From assembly GCA_019218365.1 (NCBI GenBank), contig JAHUUJ010000003.1, forward strand, positions 124,001 through 188,000: a stretch of DNA of 64,000 bases, in the 5' to 3' direction. A model generated the notes under the pieces. That model made no database searches. It was not told the DNA's origin and was given only the letters and a program-made list of their open reading frames with translations. The stretch's first letter is position 1; each line of letters begins with the position of its first letter. This document shows positions 35,843-45,996 of this stretch, piece by piece. This DNA comes from Actinomycetaceae bacterium TAE3-ERU4 (lineage in GTDB: Bacteria; Actinomycetota; Actinomycetes; Actinomycetales; Actinomycetaceae). A program made the translations under genes and the position numbers.

Positions 35843-37159
35843 GTGTCTGAGATTTCTACCCCTAACGAGTCCAACCAGCAGGAAGCCGTAGTGGAAACCA
35901 CTTCCACTCCCAATTCCTTTGACAATCCTGAAGCTTTTGGTCGTATCGACGACGAAGGCAACGTCTGGGTCAAGGACGGCGATGAAGAACGGCAGGTAGG
36001 CCAGTATCCGGACGGAGTACCTGAAAATGGTCTAGACCTGTACATTCGTCGTTTCCTTGATTTGCAGGCTCAGGTCAAGCTATTTGCAGACCGTCTTGCT
36101 AACCTTTCTCCACGCGATATCGACCAGACACTCTCTTCGCTTCGTAAATCCGTAGTGGCTCCTCATGCAGTAGGTAACCTTCCAGCTTTACGCAACCGTA
36201 TTGAAGAATTAGCCAAGACCGCGGAAGAATACAAAGAGCAGGCTCGCGCTGCACGCGCAGCCGCACGTGAAGAAGCGCTCGCTCGTCGGACAGCCATCGT
36301 TGAAGCAGCCGAAGCACTCGCTGCACAAGACCCTGAGCGCACCCAGTGGAAAGTTTCTGGACAGAAGCTAAGGGATCTTCTGGATGATTGGAAACAAGCC
36401 CAGAAGTCTGGACCAAAGTTAGAACGTTCCGCGGAAGATGCACTATGGAAGCGTTTTTCTTCAGCACGAACTGTTTTTGACCGCCATCGTCGTCAGTTCT
36501 TCTCGGCTATGGATGCAAAACAAAAAGAAGCAAAAGAAGCAAAAGAAAAACTTATTGCTGAAGCTGAAAAACTTTCCTCTTCAACCGATTGGGGTCACAC
36601 AGCAGCGGCTTTCCGTACTCTGATGGACCGTTGGAAGGAAGCAGGCCGAGCTAACCGTAAAGAAGATGACGCATTGTGGCAGCGTTTCCGTGCCGCACAG
36701 CAAAAGTTCTTTGATGCTCGCCACGCGGCTAACAGCGCCTTAGATGAAGAATACGCAAAGAACCTTGAAGTAAAAGAAGCCCTTTTGCTGGAGGCAGAAG
36801 CACTTCTGCCAATTACTGATTTAGAGGCTGCTAAAGCTGCCCTTCGTCCCATCCAAGATAAATGGGACGAAGCTGGAAAGGTTCCGCGCGCTGATGTCCA
36901 GCGTGTGGAGCGGCGAATGCGCGCAGTTGAAGATGCTATTCGACACGCGGAACAAGAAGTATGGCAAAAGAGCGACCCCGAAACGAAGGCACGCGCTGAA
37001 GGAATGAGGGGACAGCTTGAAGCTCTTATTGCTCAAATCGATGCGGATATTGAGAAGGCAAAGGCCTCTGGGAATGACGCAAAGGTAGCAGAATTGGAAT
37101 CAGATCGACAGGCACGTGTTGCCTGGTTAGAACAGATTAACGCTTCTGTGGAAGACTAA
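35843..37159 (+). CDS. DUF349-domain protein
   Basis: 438 residues with repeated DUF349 units of about 70 residues. Repeats carry W-K-E-A-G-x3-R/K and LWxRF patterns, for example DWKQAQKSG, RWKEAGRANR and KWDEAGKVPR, each followed by an F-rich helix. Long Ala/Glu/Lys-rich helical stretches suggest coiled coils. Found in most actinobacteria beside rel; function is unknown. The GTG start has AAAGGAA upstream. It is one of few plus-strand genes right of dif. Confidence 0.9.
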   Translation: MSEISTPNESNQQEAVVETTSTPNSFDNPEAFGRIDDEGNVWVKDGDEERQVGQYPDGVPENGLDLYIRRFLDLQAQVKLFADRLANLSPRDIDQTLSSLRKSVVAPHAVGNLPALRNRIEELAKTAEEYKEQARAARAAAREEALARRTAIVEAAEALAAQDPERTQWKVSGQKLRDLLDDWKQAQKSGPKLERSAEDALWKRFSSARTVFDRHRRQFFSAMDAKQKEAKEAKEKLIAEAEKLSSSTDWGHTAAAFRTLMDRWKEAGRANRKEDDALWQRFRAAQQKFFDARHAANSALDEEYAKNLEVKEALLLEAEALLPITDLEAAKAALRPIQDKWDEAGKVPRADVQRVERRMRAVEDAIRHAEQEVWQKSDPETKARAEGMRGQLEALIAQIDADIEKAKASGNDAKVAELESDRQARVAWLEQINASVED

Positions 37160-37172
37160 CTAAATAATTCAT

Positions 37173-37211
37173 AGTTTAGGGCTGAGCAATATAAATGCTC
37201 AGCCCTAAACT
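37173..37211. terminator. Bidirectional terminator between DUF349 gene and rel
   Basis: A perfect stem (37173-37188 with 37196-37211) around a 7-base AT loop, between converging genes. Confidence 0.8.
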
Positions 37212-37225
37212 TATCTTATAGAGGA

Positions 37226-39559
37226 TTATCTCTTCTTCTTAGCTTTAGATGGAAGACCTGTCACTCGATATACATCATAGACTCCATCTACACGCCGTAA
37301 AGCAGCAAGTATTGCCTTCAAATGGGTAGGTTCAGCCATTTCCAAGGTAAAACGAGCTCGTCCTACTCTATCTGGCGTAGATTCAAAAGAACCGGCACGA
37401 ATATCAACCTGATAGCCGCTAATTACCTTAGAAAGATCAACTAGAAGTGATCCTCTATCCAAAGCTTCAACTTCAATCTTTACTTCAAAACTAGCGTGAG
37501 CATCCTTAATCCAACTAACTTCAATTAGTCGTTCAGGTTCTGCTTTCAATGCTCCAACATTAACGCAATCTTCCTGATGTACTGAAACACCAGATCCACG
37601 TGTAACGAAGCCAATAATCTTATCGCCAGGCACTGGAGTACAGCACTTAGCTAGCTTGACCAGTGCTTCATCACCGTTGAGTCCAGCCACTTCAATTCCC
37701 GTGGAAGAACGGGTAGGTTTACGAGTCCGAGGCTCACTTATAGTAGTTGGCGAAACCGCTTCAGAAAGAGTTTCTTCTACCCCATCATCCCCACCGTGAA
37801 TATCGACTAGATGCTTTATCACGTTAGCTGCTGATACCTGATGATCGCCTAAAGCAGCATAAAGACCAGCAACTTCGACATATCCCATATCGGTGGCCAC
37901 AGCCAATAGGCTTTCATGATCAAGCAAACGACGTAAGGGAAGATTCTGCTTGCGCATCGCGTTAGCAAGTTCACTCTTTCCTAATTCAATAGCTTCTTCG
38001 CGTCGCTCACGTGAGAACCACTGTTTGATTTTATTTCTAGCACGTGGAGATTTAACAATATTCATCCAGTCCCGGGACGGACCGGCTTTTTCCGAATGAG
38101 AGGTAAGAATCTCTACCTTGTCACCATTTTCCAGTTTCCAGTCCAAAGAAACCAGTCTTCCATTTACTTTGGCTCCAACTGTACGATGTCCTACCTCAGT
38201 ATGAACCGCATATGCAAAGTCCAAAGGAGTCGCATTTTCTGGTAAGGAGATAATTGATCCCTTAGGTGTAAATACATACACCTGAAGACCGCTCATCTCG
38301 TAACGCAAGGAGTCTAGGAATTCCTCGGGGTCCTGCGTTTCAGACTGCCAATCAACCAGTTGACGAAGCCAACCCATTTGCGAGTTGCTATCTTCCTCAA
38401 GTTTGTCTGGCCGTTTGCCTTCTGCATTTGGGTTCTCTTTATACTTCCAGTGGGCAGCAACACCGTATTCGGCTCTACGGTGCATTTCAAAAGTACGAAT
38501 TTGTACCTCTATGGGCTTACCACCGGGACCGATTACAGTTGTATGCAAAGACTGATACATGTTGAACTTAGGCATAGCGATGTAGTCTTTAAAACGCCCT
38601 GCTAAAGGATGCCATTTCGCATGCATTGCACCCAAAACTGCATAGCAATCACGCACTGATTCAACCAGAACACGCACCGCTACTAGGTCATAAATCTCAT
38701 CAAATTCACGTCCCCGAACAATCATTTTTTGGTAAATCGAGTAGTGGTGTTTGGGACGCCCTGAGACGCTTCCCTTAATTCCCGATTTACGTAGTTCTTC
38801 TTCGATGTTTAAGATGACATCTTTAAGATATTTAGTACGCTCTGGAGCGCGTTCTTGGATGAGATTATCGATTTCTTCATATCGTCCTGGATAAAGCGTT
38901 TTGAAAGATAGCTCTTCTAATTCATACTTAACCGTATTCATACCAAGACGGTGTGCTAAAGGAGCATATATCTCAAGGGTTTCCCGAGCTTTAGATTTAG
39001 CTGAATCAGGATTTACAAAACGCCAGGTACGAGCATTGTGCAATCGGTCCGCGAGTTTGATTACCAAAACACGGATGTCTTTAGACATTGCGATAATCAT
39101 TTTACGTACGGTTTCGGAAGCCGCCGCATCACCGTACTTAACCTTATCGAGTTTGGTTACTCCATCTACCAAAAGTGCGATTTGCGGCCCAAAATCTCGT
39201 TCTAGTTCTTCAAGAGTATATTCCGTGTCCTCTACCGTATCGTGTAAAAGGGCGGCGGCAAGAGTAATACTAGTCATCCCTAGTTCCGCAAGAATTGTTG
39301 CTACTGCAACAGGGTGAGTGATGTATGGCTCTCCCGATTTGCGCTTCTGGGGTGCATGCAATCGTGCCGCAGTATCGTATGCACGCTCAATTAACTCAAT
39401 TTCCGCTTTTGGATGATGTGCTCTCAGTGCCCGTACCAGTGGTTCTATCTCTGGGGCAGTTACTCGACGACGAGATCCAAAACGTAACAGCGAAGAACGC
39501 ACGCGGGACCCTGGAACTACAGTTCCAGAATCCCGCGTAGCAGATGAATTATCGTTCAT
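37226..39559 (-). CDS. rel: Bifunctional (p)ppGpp synthetase/hydrolase Rel
   Basis: Makes and degrades the alarmone (p)ppGpp in the stringent response. It has 777 residues. Domain order is HD hydrolase (ALLHDTVEDTEYT, about 108-120), synthetase (EIYDLVAVRVLV region), TGS (YVFTPKGSIISLP) and C-terminal zinc-finger and ACT regions (KCCTPVPGDKIIGFVTRG). It is downstream of secD-secF-apt as in mycobacteria. A TAAAAT hexamer six bases before the ATG and no ribosome site suggest a separate leaderless transcript. Confidence 0.96.
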   Translation of the reverse strand: MNDNSSATRDSGTVVPGSRVRSSLLRFGSRRRVTAPEIEPLVRALRAHHPKAEIELIERAYDTAARLHAPQKRKSGEPYITHPVAVATILAELGMTSITLAAALLHDTVEDTEYTLEELERDFGPQIALLVDGVTKLDKVKYGDAAASETVRKMIIAMSKDIRVLVIKLADRLHNARTWRFVNPDSAKSKARETLEIYAPLAHRLGMNTVKYELEELSFKTLYPGRYEEIDNLIQERAPERTKYLKDVILNIEEELRKSGIKGSVSGRPKHHYSIYQKMIVRGREFDEIYDLVAVRVLVESVRDCYAVLGAMHAKWHPLAGRFKDYIAMPKFNMYQSLHTTVIGPGGKPIEVQIRTFEMHRRAEYGVAAHWKYKENPNAEGKRPDKLEEDSNSQMGWLRQLVDWQSETQDPEEFLDSLRYEMSGLQVYVFTPKGSIISLPENATPLDFAYAVHTEVGHRTVGAKVNGRLVSLDWKLENGDKVEILTSHSEKAGPSRDWMNIVKSPRARNKIKQWFSRERREEAIELGKSELANAMRKQNLPLRRLLDHESLLAVATDMGYVEVAGLYAALGDHQVSAANVIKHLVDIHGGDDGVEETLSEAVSPTTISEPRTRKPTRSSTGIEVAGLNGDEALVKLAKCCTPVPGDKIIGFVTRGSGVSVHQEDCVNVGALKAEPERLIEVSWIKDAHASFEVKIEVEALDRGSLLVDLSKVISGYQVDIRAGSFESTPDRVGRARFTLEMAEPTHLKAILAALRRVDGVYDVYRVTGLPSKAKKKR

Positions 39560-39565
39560 TTAACT

Positions 39566-39571
39566 ATTTTA
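39566..39571 (-). promoter_or_regulatory. Possible -10 element for leaderless rel mRNA
   Basis: TAAAAT on the minus strand six bases before the rel ATG. An AAAGG-like stretch is more than 20 bases upstream, too far to be a ribosome site. Confidence 0.35.
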
Positions 39572-39605
39572 TGATGATTTTCCTTTTTGATGCTCGCCCA
39601 ATAAT

Positions 39606-40151
39606 CTAAAAGGTTAAAAGTGCGTCAATCTCGACATTATTGTCAAGACTCTCGAGCTTTTCGCGACCTTTAAGAGCTTTAAGCTCCATCAAAACGCAGA
39701 TGGCTTCAGCTTGCGCACCTGATTTCTCAATCAGTTCCACAGCCGCAGAAGCAGTCCCTCCGGTAGCTAAGACATCGTCGATGATAAGAACCCTATCGCC
39801 TTCGTGTACGGAATCAGGACGGATTTCCATACGTGCAGCACCATACTCAAGCTCATAATCAACCCCGATAACAGGTCCGGGTAATTTTCCGGCTTTACGA
39901 ATTGTTAACATACCAATCCCTAAAGCAATAGCCAATGGTGCGGCAAGGATAAACCCGCGTGATTCTAGCCCAGCAATTGCATCTATGCGCCCACGGTAAC
40001 GTTTCGCTAATTCATCAATTAGCTCGGCAAAGGCCTCACCGTTTGCTAACAATGGAGTGATATCACGGAAAAGAACACCCGGTTCGGGAAAATCTGGTAT
40101 TTCTCGTAGATTAGAGGAAATAATTTCCGCAAGACGTTCATTGTTATTCAT
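39606..40151 (-). CDS. apt: Adenine phosphoribosyltransferase
   Basis: Salvages adenine to AMP with PRPP. It has 181 residues; the PRPP-binding motif VLIIDDVLATGGTA (about 122-135) is intact and the N-terminus has PDFPEPGVLFRDITPLL typical of Apt. It overlaps the secF stop by four bases, the usual actinobacterial linkage. Confidence 0.95.
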   Translation of the reverse strand: MNNNERLAEIISSNLREIPDFPEPGVLFRDITPLLANGEAFAELIDELAKRYRGRIDAIAGLESRGFILAAPLAIALGIGMLTIRKAGKLPGPVIGVDYELEYGAARMEIRPDSVHEGDRVLIIDDVLATGGTASAAVELIEKSGAQAEAICVLMELKALKGREKLESLDNNVEIDALLTF

Positions 40152-41248
40152 CGCTTACTCCGTTTCTTACGCTTAGGCTGTGCAGCTTGTCCAAGGTGTC
40201 CCCCGGCAGACAAAGGAGCCACACGCACAGGTGCCAGCTTAGTTTCTCCATCAACTGATTCAGATTCTACAGTTGTGCCTTCTCGACGGCTTAGAACAGC
40301 AGAATTATGTTTTTTCGCAGATTCAGTCCGGTCATTTAACCAAGTAAGCAATGGAGAAGCAATGAATAGAGAGGAAAATGCACCCGATATCATTCCAACA
40401 AATAATGCAAGAGAAATATCAAGTAGTGTTCCGGCTCCCAATAGCATCGCACCAATTACTAGGATTGAAGCAACTGGCAAAAGCGCCACAACAGAGGTGT
40501 TAATAGAACGGACGAAAGTCTGGTTAACTGCCAAGTTAACCAATTCTCCATAGGTGTAACGGTATTGTCCTTGATATCCCTTAGTCAGCTCTCGAACTTT
40601 ATCGAAAACAACCACGGTGTCATAAAGTGAATACGCCAAAATTGTTAAGAAACCAATGACCGTTGCCGGAGAAACTTCAATTTGTGTAAGAGCAAAGAAT
40701 CCAGCCAACACAAACATGTCATTCACTAGAGCAAAGAGAGCTGCAGCAGCCATTCTCCAGTTATGGAAGTAAAGAGTCATCATCAACGAGACAAAGACAA
40801 TAAAGATGATTAGTGAAGTAAGTGCCTTCTTTGTAACTCCGGCTCCCCATGAAGGACCAACAAAAGTAGAAGTCACGTTTTCTGCTTTAACCTTGTAAGC
40901 ATCAGCCAGTATTTTTGCTACTTTTGTAGTTTGCGCCGGGGTAAGAGACTGCGTCTGCACACGAATCCCGTCTAGACCCACGTTAGAAACGCGCGCACCA
41001 TCCTTGATATCCGCTTTCTTCAAAGCCTCGTAGGCAATATCTTGCTTATTCGTCTGCACCTGCGAAATAGTGAATTCCGAGCCTCCACGAAATTCGATTC
41101 CCGGGTTAAGTCGGAAAATACCAACCGCAAGTGAAGCGATTAGAATCACTGCCAAGCTGACACTCAAAAATGCTTTACGTTTACCGATTACATTCAAAGA
41201 ACGCTCGCCGGAATAAAGCTGCTGTCCCAATTTACTGAGATTAAACAT
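40148..41248 (-). CDS. secF: Protein translocase subunit SecF
   Basis: Membrane partner of SecD that aids late steps of Sec protein export. It has 366 residues: N-terminal helix (about 28-47), a periplasmic-type loop beginning PGIEFRGGSEF, then five more helices from about 135, with the family motif GFLTILAYSLYDTVVVFDKVRE. The C-terminal tail is long and basic (PKRKKRSKR). Its start touches the secD stop. Confidence 0.96.
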   Translation of the reverse strand: MFNLSKLGQQLYSGERSLNVIGKRKAFLSVSLAVILIASLAVGIFRLNPGIEFRGGSEFTISQVQTNKQDIAYEALKKADIKDGARVSNVGLDGIRVQTQSLTPAQTTKVAKILADAYKVKAENVTSTFVGPSWGAGVTKKALTSLIIFIVFVSLMMTLYFHNWRMAAAALFALVNDMFVLAGFFALTQIEVSPATVIGFLTILAYSLYDTVVVFDKVRELTKGYQGQYRYTYGELVNLAVNQTFVRSINTSVVALLPVASILVIGAMLLGAGTLLDISLALFVGMISGAFSSLFIASPLLTWLNDRTESAKKHNSAVLSRREGTTVESESVDGETKLAPVRVAPLSAGGHLGQAAQPKRKKRSKR

Positions 41249-43101
41249 CAGTGGCTCTCCTTTCCAGTCGAGGCTTCGGCTTCCGTTTTGTTGGCCTTTC
41301 GCGCAGCACGTCGCGCAGCAATAGAATTATCTGCCGAGGCTGCCTGTACTCGGACACGTCCGCGTCCGGCATATACCGGAGATTTAGCGCCGAGAGTCTC
41401 TGCGTCAAAGCCAGACCAGCGCTTCCCCTGTCCGAAGAATGGAATATTCAATAGAAGAACCATAATCGGGTGCGTGAACATGAAGATTACCGCAAGGTCA
41501 ATCAGGGTAGTCAGACCCAGCGTAAAAGCAAATCCTTGAACCCCACCAACAGCAAGTACATATAAAATCACAGCAGCAAGAATATTAACTGCATCTGAAA
41601 TCAAAATTGTGTGCTTAGCGTGCTTCCAACCAGTGTCAACGGCATCACGCAAAGTAGCGCCATCACGTACTTCGTCCCTAATCCGTTCGAAATAAACAAT
41701 GAAGGAGTCAGCCGTAATACCAATAGAAATAATCAAACCTGTAACACCGGGAAGGGAAAGACGGTACCCCATTCCCCAAGAGAGCAAGGCTACCGATAGG
41801 TAGGTTGCTAGAGCCGCAACCGTTAGCGATCCTAGAGCAACAAGGGAAAGACCGTGGTAAGCCCAGGCAAGGTACAAAATAACCAGAATCAAACCAATAA
41901 GACCTGCCCACAATCCTTTTTGTAGGTGATCAGATCCTAAAGTAGCGGAAATTTTCTGTTCAGACTCGACCTTAAATGATAGCGGCAACGAACCAAACTG
42001 AAGTTGGTTAGCCAAAGCCGCAGCGCTCTTGGCCGTGAAGTTACCTGTAATCTGCGCGTTTCCACCAGCGATAATTCCTTCAATTCCCGGTGCGGAAATG
42101 ACTACTCCATCAAGAACGATAGCAAAACGGTTCTTGGTTGGATTTGTCTGGCGGAACTCAAATAGACGAGTGCTGACCTCTGTGAATTGGGTAGTACCCT
42201 TCGAATTGAACGACAGGTCAACCACCCATTTACCAGTTGTTCCCCCACCCTGGATTGTTTGCGGGGCTGGAAGTGCCTGTTTAATTTCTGATCCAAATAT
42301 ATCTACTGGTGAAAGAATATATTTCTGGTGCCCATCAGCATCACAGGCGGCGATTGCCTTGTCATCAGGCTGAGGTGCAACATCATTTAGTTTCTTAGGG
42401 TCGGTACAGTCAAGTAGATAGAAATCATAGAGTGTCTTTTCTGTAATCCACTCATCGGAGGAATGGTTCTTCGGCTTTTCCGCCGGAGACTCATCGATCT
42501 TGCCATCAGCATTTTTATCAGCAAGACGTTTAGCGATTTCTTCCGGAGTTAGTTTAGCAAATTCTTCAGCCTGCTTAATTTCAAGCTCTCGCTTAGCCAA
42601 TGCCTCTGGCTTAGCATTACCTTCCGGAGTTGCCGATTGTAATTGCTTAGCTTGGTCAGCAAATACCTTAGGATTAACAGCACCGGCCTGCGGAGAAGCT
42701 ACTAACACAGAACGGAAAACCATAAGCGCTGATTTACGAACGAGGTTAAGAGTTTCTTCCGAGGGAGTACCCGGAAGGGAAACAACGATGTTTTGCCCAC
42801 CTTGTGAGGTAATTTCAGCTTCGGCCACACCCGATGCGTCAACACGCTGTCGGATAATGTCAATTGCTTGGTTAAGATCCTCGTTAGTTACCTGGGTACG
42901 TCCATCTTTAGCAACCTTCCCCTCAGTTGCCTGAGGAGTTAACACAAGTTGCGTTCCACCTTCTAGGTCCAGAGCAAGCTTCGGTTTCCATGAAGCCTTC
43001 CCAAGGTAAGATCCAATTCCTAAGACAAGCGTACCGATTACCAGCATTACAAGGAATGCGATAAGCGGCTTCTTTGCCTTTTTTGTCCGGGTATCTGCCA
43101 C
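41248..43101 (-). CDS. secD: Protein translocase subunit SecD
   Basis: Works with SecF in Sec export, using the proton gradient. I choose the GTG at 43101 (617 residues) because GGAAG lies seven bases upstream; a GTG at 43128 would add nine residues. It has an N-terminal helix, a large extracytoplasmic region with DLEGGTQLVLTPQ, and five C-terminal helices containing GVTGLIISIGITADSFIVYFE (split for length: GVTGLIISIGIT, then ADSFIVYFE). The extracytoplasmic part carries an inserted charged Ala/Glu-rich segment around residues 150-225. Confidence 0.95.
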   Translation of the reverse strand: MADTRTKKAKKPLIAFLVMLVIGTLVLGIGSYLGKASWKPKLALDLEGGTQLVLTPQATEGKVAKDGRTQVTNEDLNQAIDIIRQRVDASGVAEAEITSQGGQNIVVSLPGTPSEETLNLVRKSALMVFRSVLVASPQAGAVNPKVFADQAKQLQSATPEGNAKPEALAKRELEIKQAEEFAKLTPEEIAKRLADKNADGKIDESPAEKPKNHSSDEWITEKTLYDFYLLDCTDPKKLNDVAPQPDDKAIAACDADGHQKYILSPVDIFGSEIKQALPAPQTIQGGGTTGKWVVDLSFNSKGTTQFTEVSTRLFEFRQTNPTKNRFAIVLDGVVISAPGIEGIIAGGNAQITGNFTAKSAAALANQLQFGSLPLSFKVESEQKISATLGSDHLQKGLWAGLIGLILVILYLAWAYHGLSLVALGSLTVAALATYLSVALLSWGMGYRLSLPGVTGLIISIGITADSFIVYFERIRDEVRDGATLRDAVDTGWKHAKHTILISDAVNILAAVILYVLAVGGVQGFAFTLGLTTLIDLAVIFMFTHPIMVLLLNIPFFGQGKRWSGFDAETLGAKSPVYAGRGRVRVQAASADNSIAARRAARKANKTEAEASTGKESH

Positions 43102-43229
43102 GGTTCTTCTTCCGTTTCTCAGGCGCACATAAAGCGCGCATTTCTAATCCGCATAGATTCTACAACAATATTTTTAAGGCACGTTATAGACAAAGGAGAT
43201 AATCCTGAAATCGTCACCCATAACGCACT

Positions 43230-43265
43230 TTAAGGAACCGCGGATTTTCATCCTTGGTTCCTTAA
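43230..43265 (-). terminator. Hairpin downstream of yajC
   Basis: TTAAGGAACC (43230-43239) pairs with GGTTCCTTAA (43256-43265), extended by a few inner pairs. It lies between yajC and secD on the minus strand. No T-run follows, so it may be a weak terminator or processing site. Confidence 0.4.
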
Positions 43266-43277
43266 AAGTTAAGAAAA

Positions 43278-43625
43278 TTATTCTTTGTCTGCATCGTATT
43301 CAGGAAGCGACTCTTCCTTCGCCGCTTCGTAATCACTCAGGGAGCCATCCGCGAAGGGAGGTTCTTCAGCTTTCAAAATTGAATTCCGGTTCCACAAGCT
43401 TTCGTCGCCTAAGGGAGTTTCTAAAGTCACTACATCGCCATCAATTTCTACTACGCGACCATAGAATCCCGCACGGGTCATTACCCATTTCCCCGGAACC
43501 AAAGCTTCCTTTTGTTCTTCCAACATCTGCTGACGCTGTTTTTTCGCATTACGTGACATCCAAAACATCAGCACAATCATTGCCAACAAAAAAATTGGCA
43601 TTACTAGTTGGCTACCATCGCCCAT
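43278..43625 (-). CDS. yajC: Preprotein translocase accessory protein YajC
   Basis: 115-residue single-helix membrane protein of the SecDF-YajC complex. One N-terminal helix (about 6-24) ends in MFWMSRNAKKQRQQ, then a conserved small domain (PGKWVMTRAGFYGRVVEIDGD) and an acidic tail. It precedes secD-secF on the same strand and has a strong AGGAGG ribosome site. Confidence 0.94.
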   Translation of the reverse strand: MGDGSQLVMPIFLLAMIVLMFWMSRNAKKQRQQMLEEQKEALVPGKWVMTRAGFYGRVVEIDGDVVTLETPLGDESLWNRNSILKAEEPPFADGSLSDYEAAKEESLPEYDADKE

Positions 43626-43718
43626 GCTTCCTCCTTATGGTTATAGCTGCAGATAAACAGTCTAGGGTTTAATAGTAACTATTGCTAGTTACGTTATTCT
43701 TTATCTCTTTTTAAACTA

Positions 43719-44723
43719 TCAAAATAGGCCAGACGGAGGAGTCAAGCCTAAATGATTCCAAGCTTTAACAGTGGCTTGACGCCCCCTCGGTGTACGAATT
43801 ATGAAACCTTCTCTAACTAGGTATGGTTCCGCAACAGTCTCTACAGTCTCAGGCTCTTCCCCAATAGACATGGCGAGCGTCGAGACCCCCACTGGACCTC
43901 CTGCAAAACGTTGACAAATACCTTCAATTACCATTCTGTCTAATCGGTCTAAGCCCTGCGGATCTACCTCAAAAAGTGTTAGCGCTTCCCGGGCAGACGA
44001 AAGATTAACACTTCCGTTTCCATGCACTTGAGCATAGTCACAGACTCGTCGCAGTAAACGATTGGCGATACGCGGAGTTCCCCGAGATCGACGAGCTAAC
44101 TCAGTAGTTGCGCTTGTAGCTATATCTGTTCCAAGCAGACCTGCTGAACGTTTAACAATGCTTTCTAGCTCATCCACTTCATAATATTCTAGGTGCCCGG
44201 TATATCCGAACCTATCACGTAAGGGAGCGGGCAACAGTCCCGCACGCGTAGTTGCTCCAACAACTGTGAAAGGTGGAAGCGTTAACGGAATAGAAGTCGC
44301 GCCGGGTCCTTTCCCCACAACAACATCAACGCGAAAATCTTCCATCGCCAGGTAAAGCATTTCTTCCGCAGGTCGAGCTAAACGGTGGATTTCATCAATG
44401 AAAAGAACATCTCCTTCTTGGAGAGAAGAAAGAATCGAGGCTAAGTCACCAGCATGTTGAATTGCAGGTCCGGAAGTAAGACGAAGATTACTACCCATTT
44501 CCGCCGCAATAATCATCGAAAGTGTCGTTTTCCCAAGTCCAGGAGGACCGGAAAGAAGAACATGGTCAGCACTTGAGCCACGTAGTTTCGCCGCATCCAA
44601 CACTAATTTCAACTGGCTGCGGAGTTTCTTCTGGCCAACAAACTCATCTAAAAGTTTAGGCCGCAGGGCACTTTCCGCCGCCCTCTCTGCTTCGCTCGCA
44701 CCAGTATCTACCAAAGACTCCAT
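43719..44723 (-). CDS. ruvB: Holliday junction helicase RuvB
   Basis: Hexameric motor for branch migration of Holliday junctions. It has 334 residues, with Walker [10 protein letters not shown] (about 61-69), Walker [10 protein letters not shown], the sensor GATTRAG and C-terminal winged helix ([16 protein letters not shown]). It follows ruvA with no gap. Confidence 0.97.
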   Translation of the reverse strand: MESLVDTGASEAERAAESALRPKLLDEFVGQKKLRSQLKLVLDAAKLRGSSADHVLLSGPPGLGKTTLSMIIAAEMGSNLRLTSGPAIQHAGDLASILSSLQEGDVLFIDEIHRLARPAEEMLYLAMEDFRVDVVVGKGPGATSIPLTLPPFTVVGATTRAGLLPAPLRDRFGYTGHLEYYEVDELESIVKRSAGLLGTDIATSATTELARRSRGTPRIANRLLRRVCDYAQVHGNGSVNLSSAREALTLFEVDPQGLDRLDRMVIEGICQRFAGGPVGVSTLAMSIGEEPETVETVAEPYLVREGFIIRTPRGRQATVKAWNHLGLTPPSGLF

Positions 44724-45317
44724 TTACCTTCCCCCTAAAATCTGCAAAGCTAAACGAAGAATTAGTTCATTTGAAGCCGCCGGATGAGACTCTAATACCT
44801 GCCCCACAGCAGCTTCAGCTTTTTGAGATTGCCACCCAAGTTGAACTAGAGCTTCTTGAACTTCCGCACCACCGGAAACAGGTAAAGGTATTCCTGAAGA
44901 CTGCGAAAGACGCGTTGGGGCCCCCAACTTATCCCCTATCTCCAGGATTATTCTCTGCGCTCCTTTTTTCCCTATCCCCTTTACCCCGGTCAAGGCTTTT
45001 TCATTTTTACTTGCCGCTATCGCCCTCAGTTCTTCCGCATCATAAAGAGAAAGAATCGCTAAAGCCATTTTAGGGCCAACTCCGGTAAGGGTAATCAAAG
45101 TTTCAAAGGCAGCTCGATCATCAGAATTTTCAAATCCAAAAATAGTCATGCTATCTTCACGCACAACAAGAGATGTAGAAAGGAAAACTTCTTTTCCAAT
45201 TTGGAATGAAGCCAAAGTGTTAGTCGGTGCAAAAACCAGCATTCCGAATCCGCCTACAGTAACAACTGCGTTGGTAAGACCAATTTCACTAACGGTCCCC
45301 CGGATAGATGCAATCAT
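44724..45317 (-). CDS. ruvA: Holliday junction-binding protein RuvA
   Basis: Tetrameric Holliday-junction binder that recruits RuvB. It has 197 residues: OB domain (MIASIRGTVSEIG), two helix-hairpin-helix motifs (LTGVGPKMALAIL and VKGIGKKGAQRIILEI), and the C-terminal RuvB-binding domain (EALVQLGWQSQKAEAAV). It directly precedes ruvB. Confidence 0.96.
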   Translation of the reverse strand: MIASIRGTVSEIGLTNAVVTVGGFGMLVFAPTNTLASFQIGKEVFLSTSLVVREDSMTIFGFENSDDRAAFETLITLTGVGPKMALAILSLYDAEELRAIAASKNEKALTGVKGIGKKGAQRIILEIGDKLGAPTRLSQSSGIPLPVSGGAEVQEALVQLGWQSQKAEAAVGQVLESHPAASNELILRLALQILGGR

Positions 45318-45363
45318 TTATTAAACTCCCTAAACCTTTCGAACATCTGTACGATATTGTAGT

Positions 45364-45990
45364 CTATTTAGAGCTTTTTGGAGCTACTGCCCCAGTGCGT
45401 CGCAATTTCGCCTGCGCTTGCGCCCACTGTTGTTGAGCAGGAGTAAGTGCCTTCCGGGAAGAAACTTTCCCAGAAAGTGAAACGGTAAAATCTTCCTCGG
45501 CGCTAGCTCCAAGCAATCCGGACCCCCGCCAAGCTTGACAAATCGCAATTGCTAACGCATCTGCAGCATCGGCTGGTTTAGGTGGGGCAGATAAGCGTAA
45601 GATCCTTTGCACCATTGCCTGTACTTGAGCTTTTCCAGCTTTCCCATTACCCGTAACAGCGGCTTTAACCTCAGAAGGTGTGTGCACAGCCATCGGTAAT
45701 TTAGCTCTTCCTACAGCGGTCATGGCGCACCCCATAACCATCATCGTAGTAGTTACCGACTGTAGATTATCCTGCACAAAGACTCGTTCTATAGCAGCCA
45801 AATCGGGAGAGTATTCTTCTATCACCCAATCTAGTCCATCGGCAATATCACGTAACCTAAAGTGTGTTGCCAGTTTAGGATCAGAACGAACCACCCCGAC
45901 ATGGACAAGCCGGGCCTGACGAGAAGCATCAACATCAATTACGCCAATGCCGCACCTAGTCAGGCCCGGGTCAATCCCTAAAATTCTCAA
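45364..45990 (-). CDS. ruvC: Holliday junction resolvase RuvC
   Basis: Endonuclease that cuts Holliday junctions. It has 208 residues. Catalytic acids lie in LGIDPGLTRCGIG (Asp), AIERVFVQDN (Glu) and DAADALAIAICQ (two Asp). A C-terminal extension of some 40 residues rich in Ala, Gln and Lys follows. Start is a TTG at 45990 with no strong ribosome site, seven bases after the YebC gene stop. Confidence 0.95.
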   Translation of the reverse strand: MRILGIDPGLTRCGIGVIDVDASRQARLVHVGVVRSDPKLATHFRLRDIADGLDWVIEEYSPDLAAIERVFVQDNLQSVTTTMMVMGCAMTAVGRAKLPMAVHTPSEVKAAVTGNGKAGKAQVQAMVQRILRLSAPPKPADAADALAIAICQAWRGSGLLGASAEEDFTVSLSGKVSSRKALTPAQQQWAQAQAKLRRTGAVAPKSSK

Positions 45991-45996
45991 GGAAAA

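Noticed and set aside
36515-36560. Short tandem repeat of an A/G-rich unit in the DUF349 gene.
   Set aside because: It encodes a Lys/Glu/Ala-rich helix in frame; low-complexity coding sequence.
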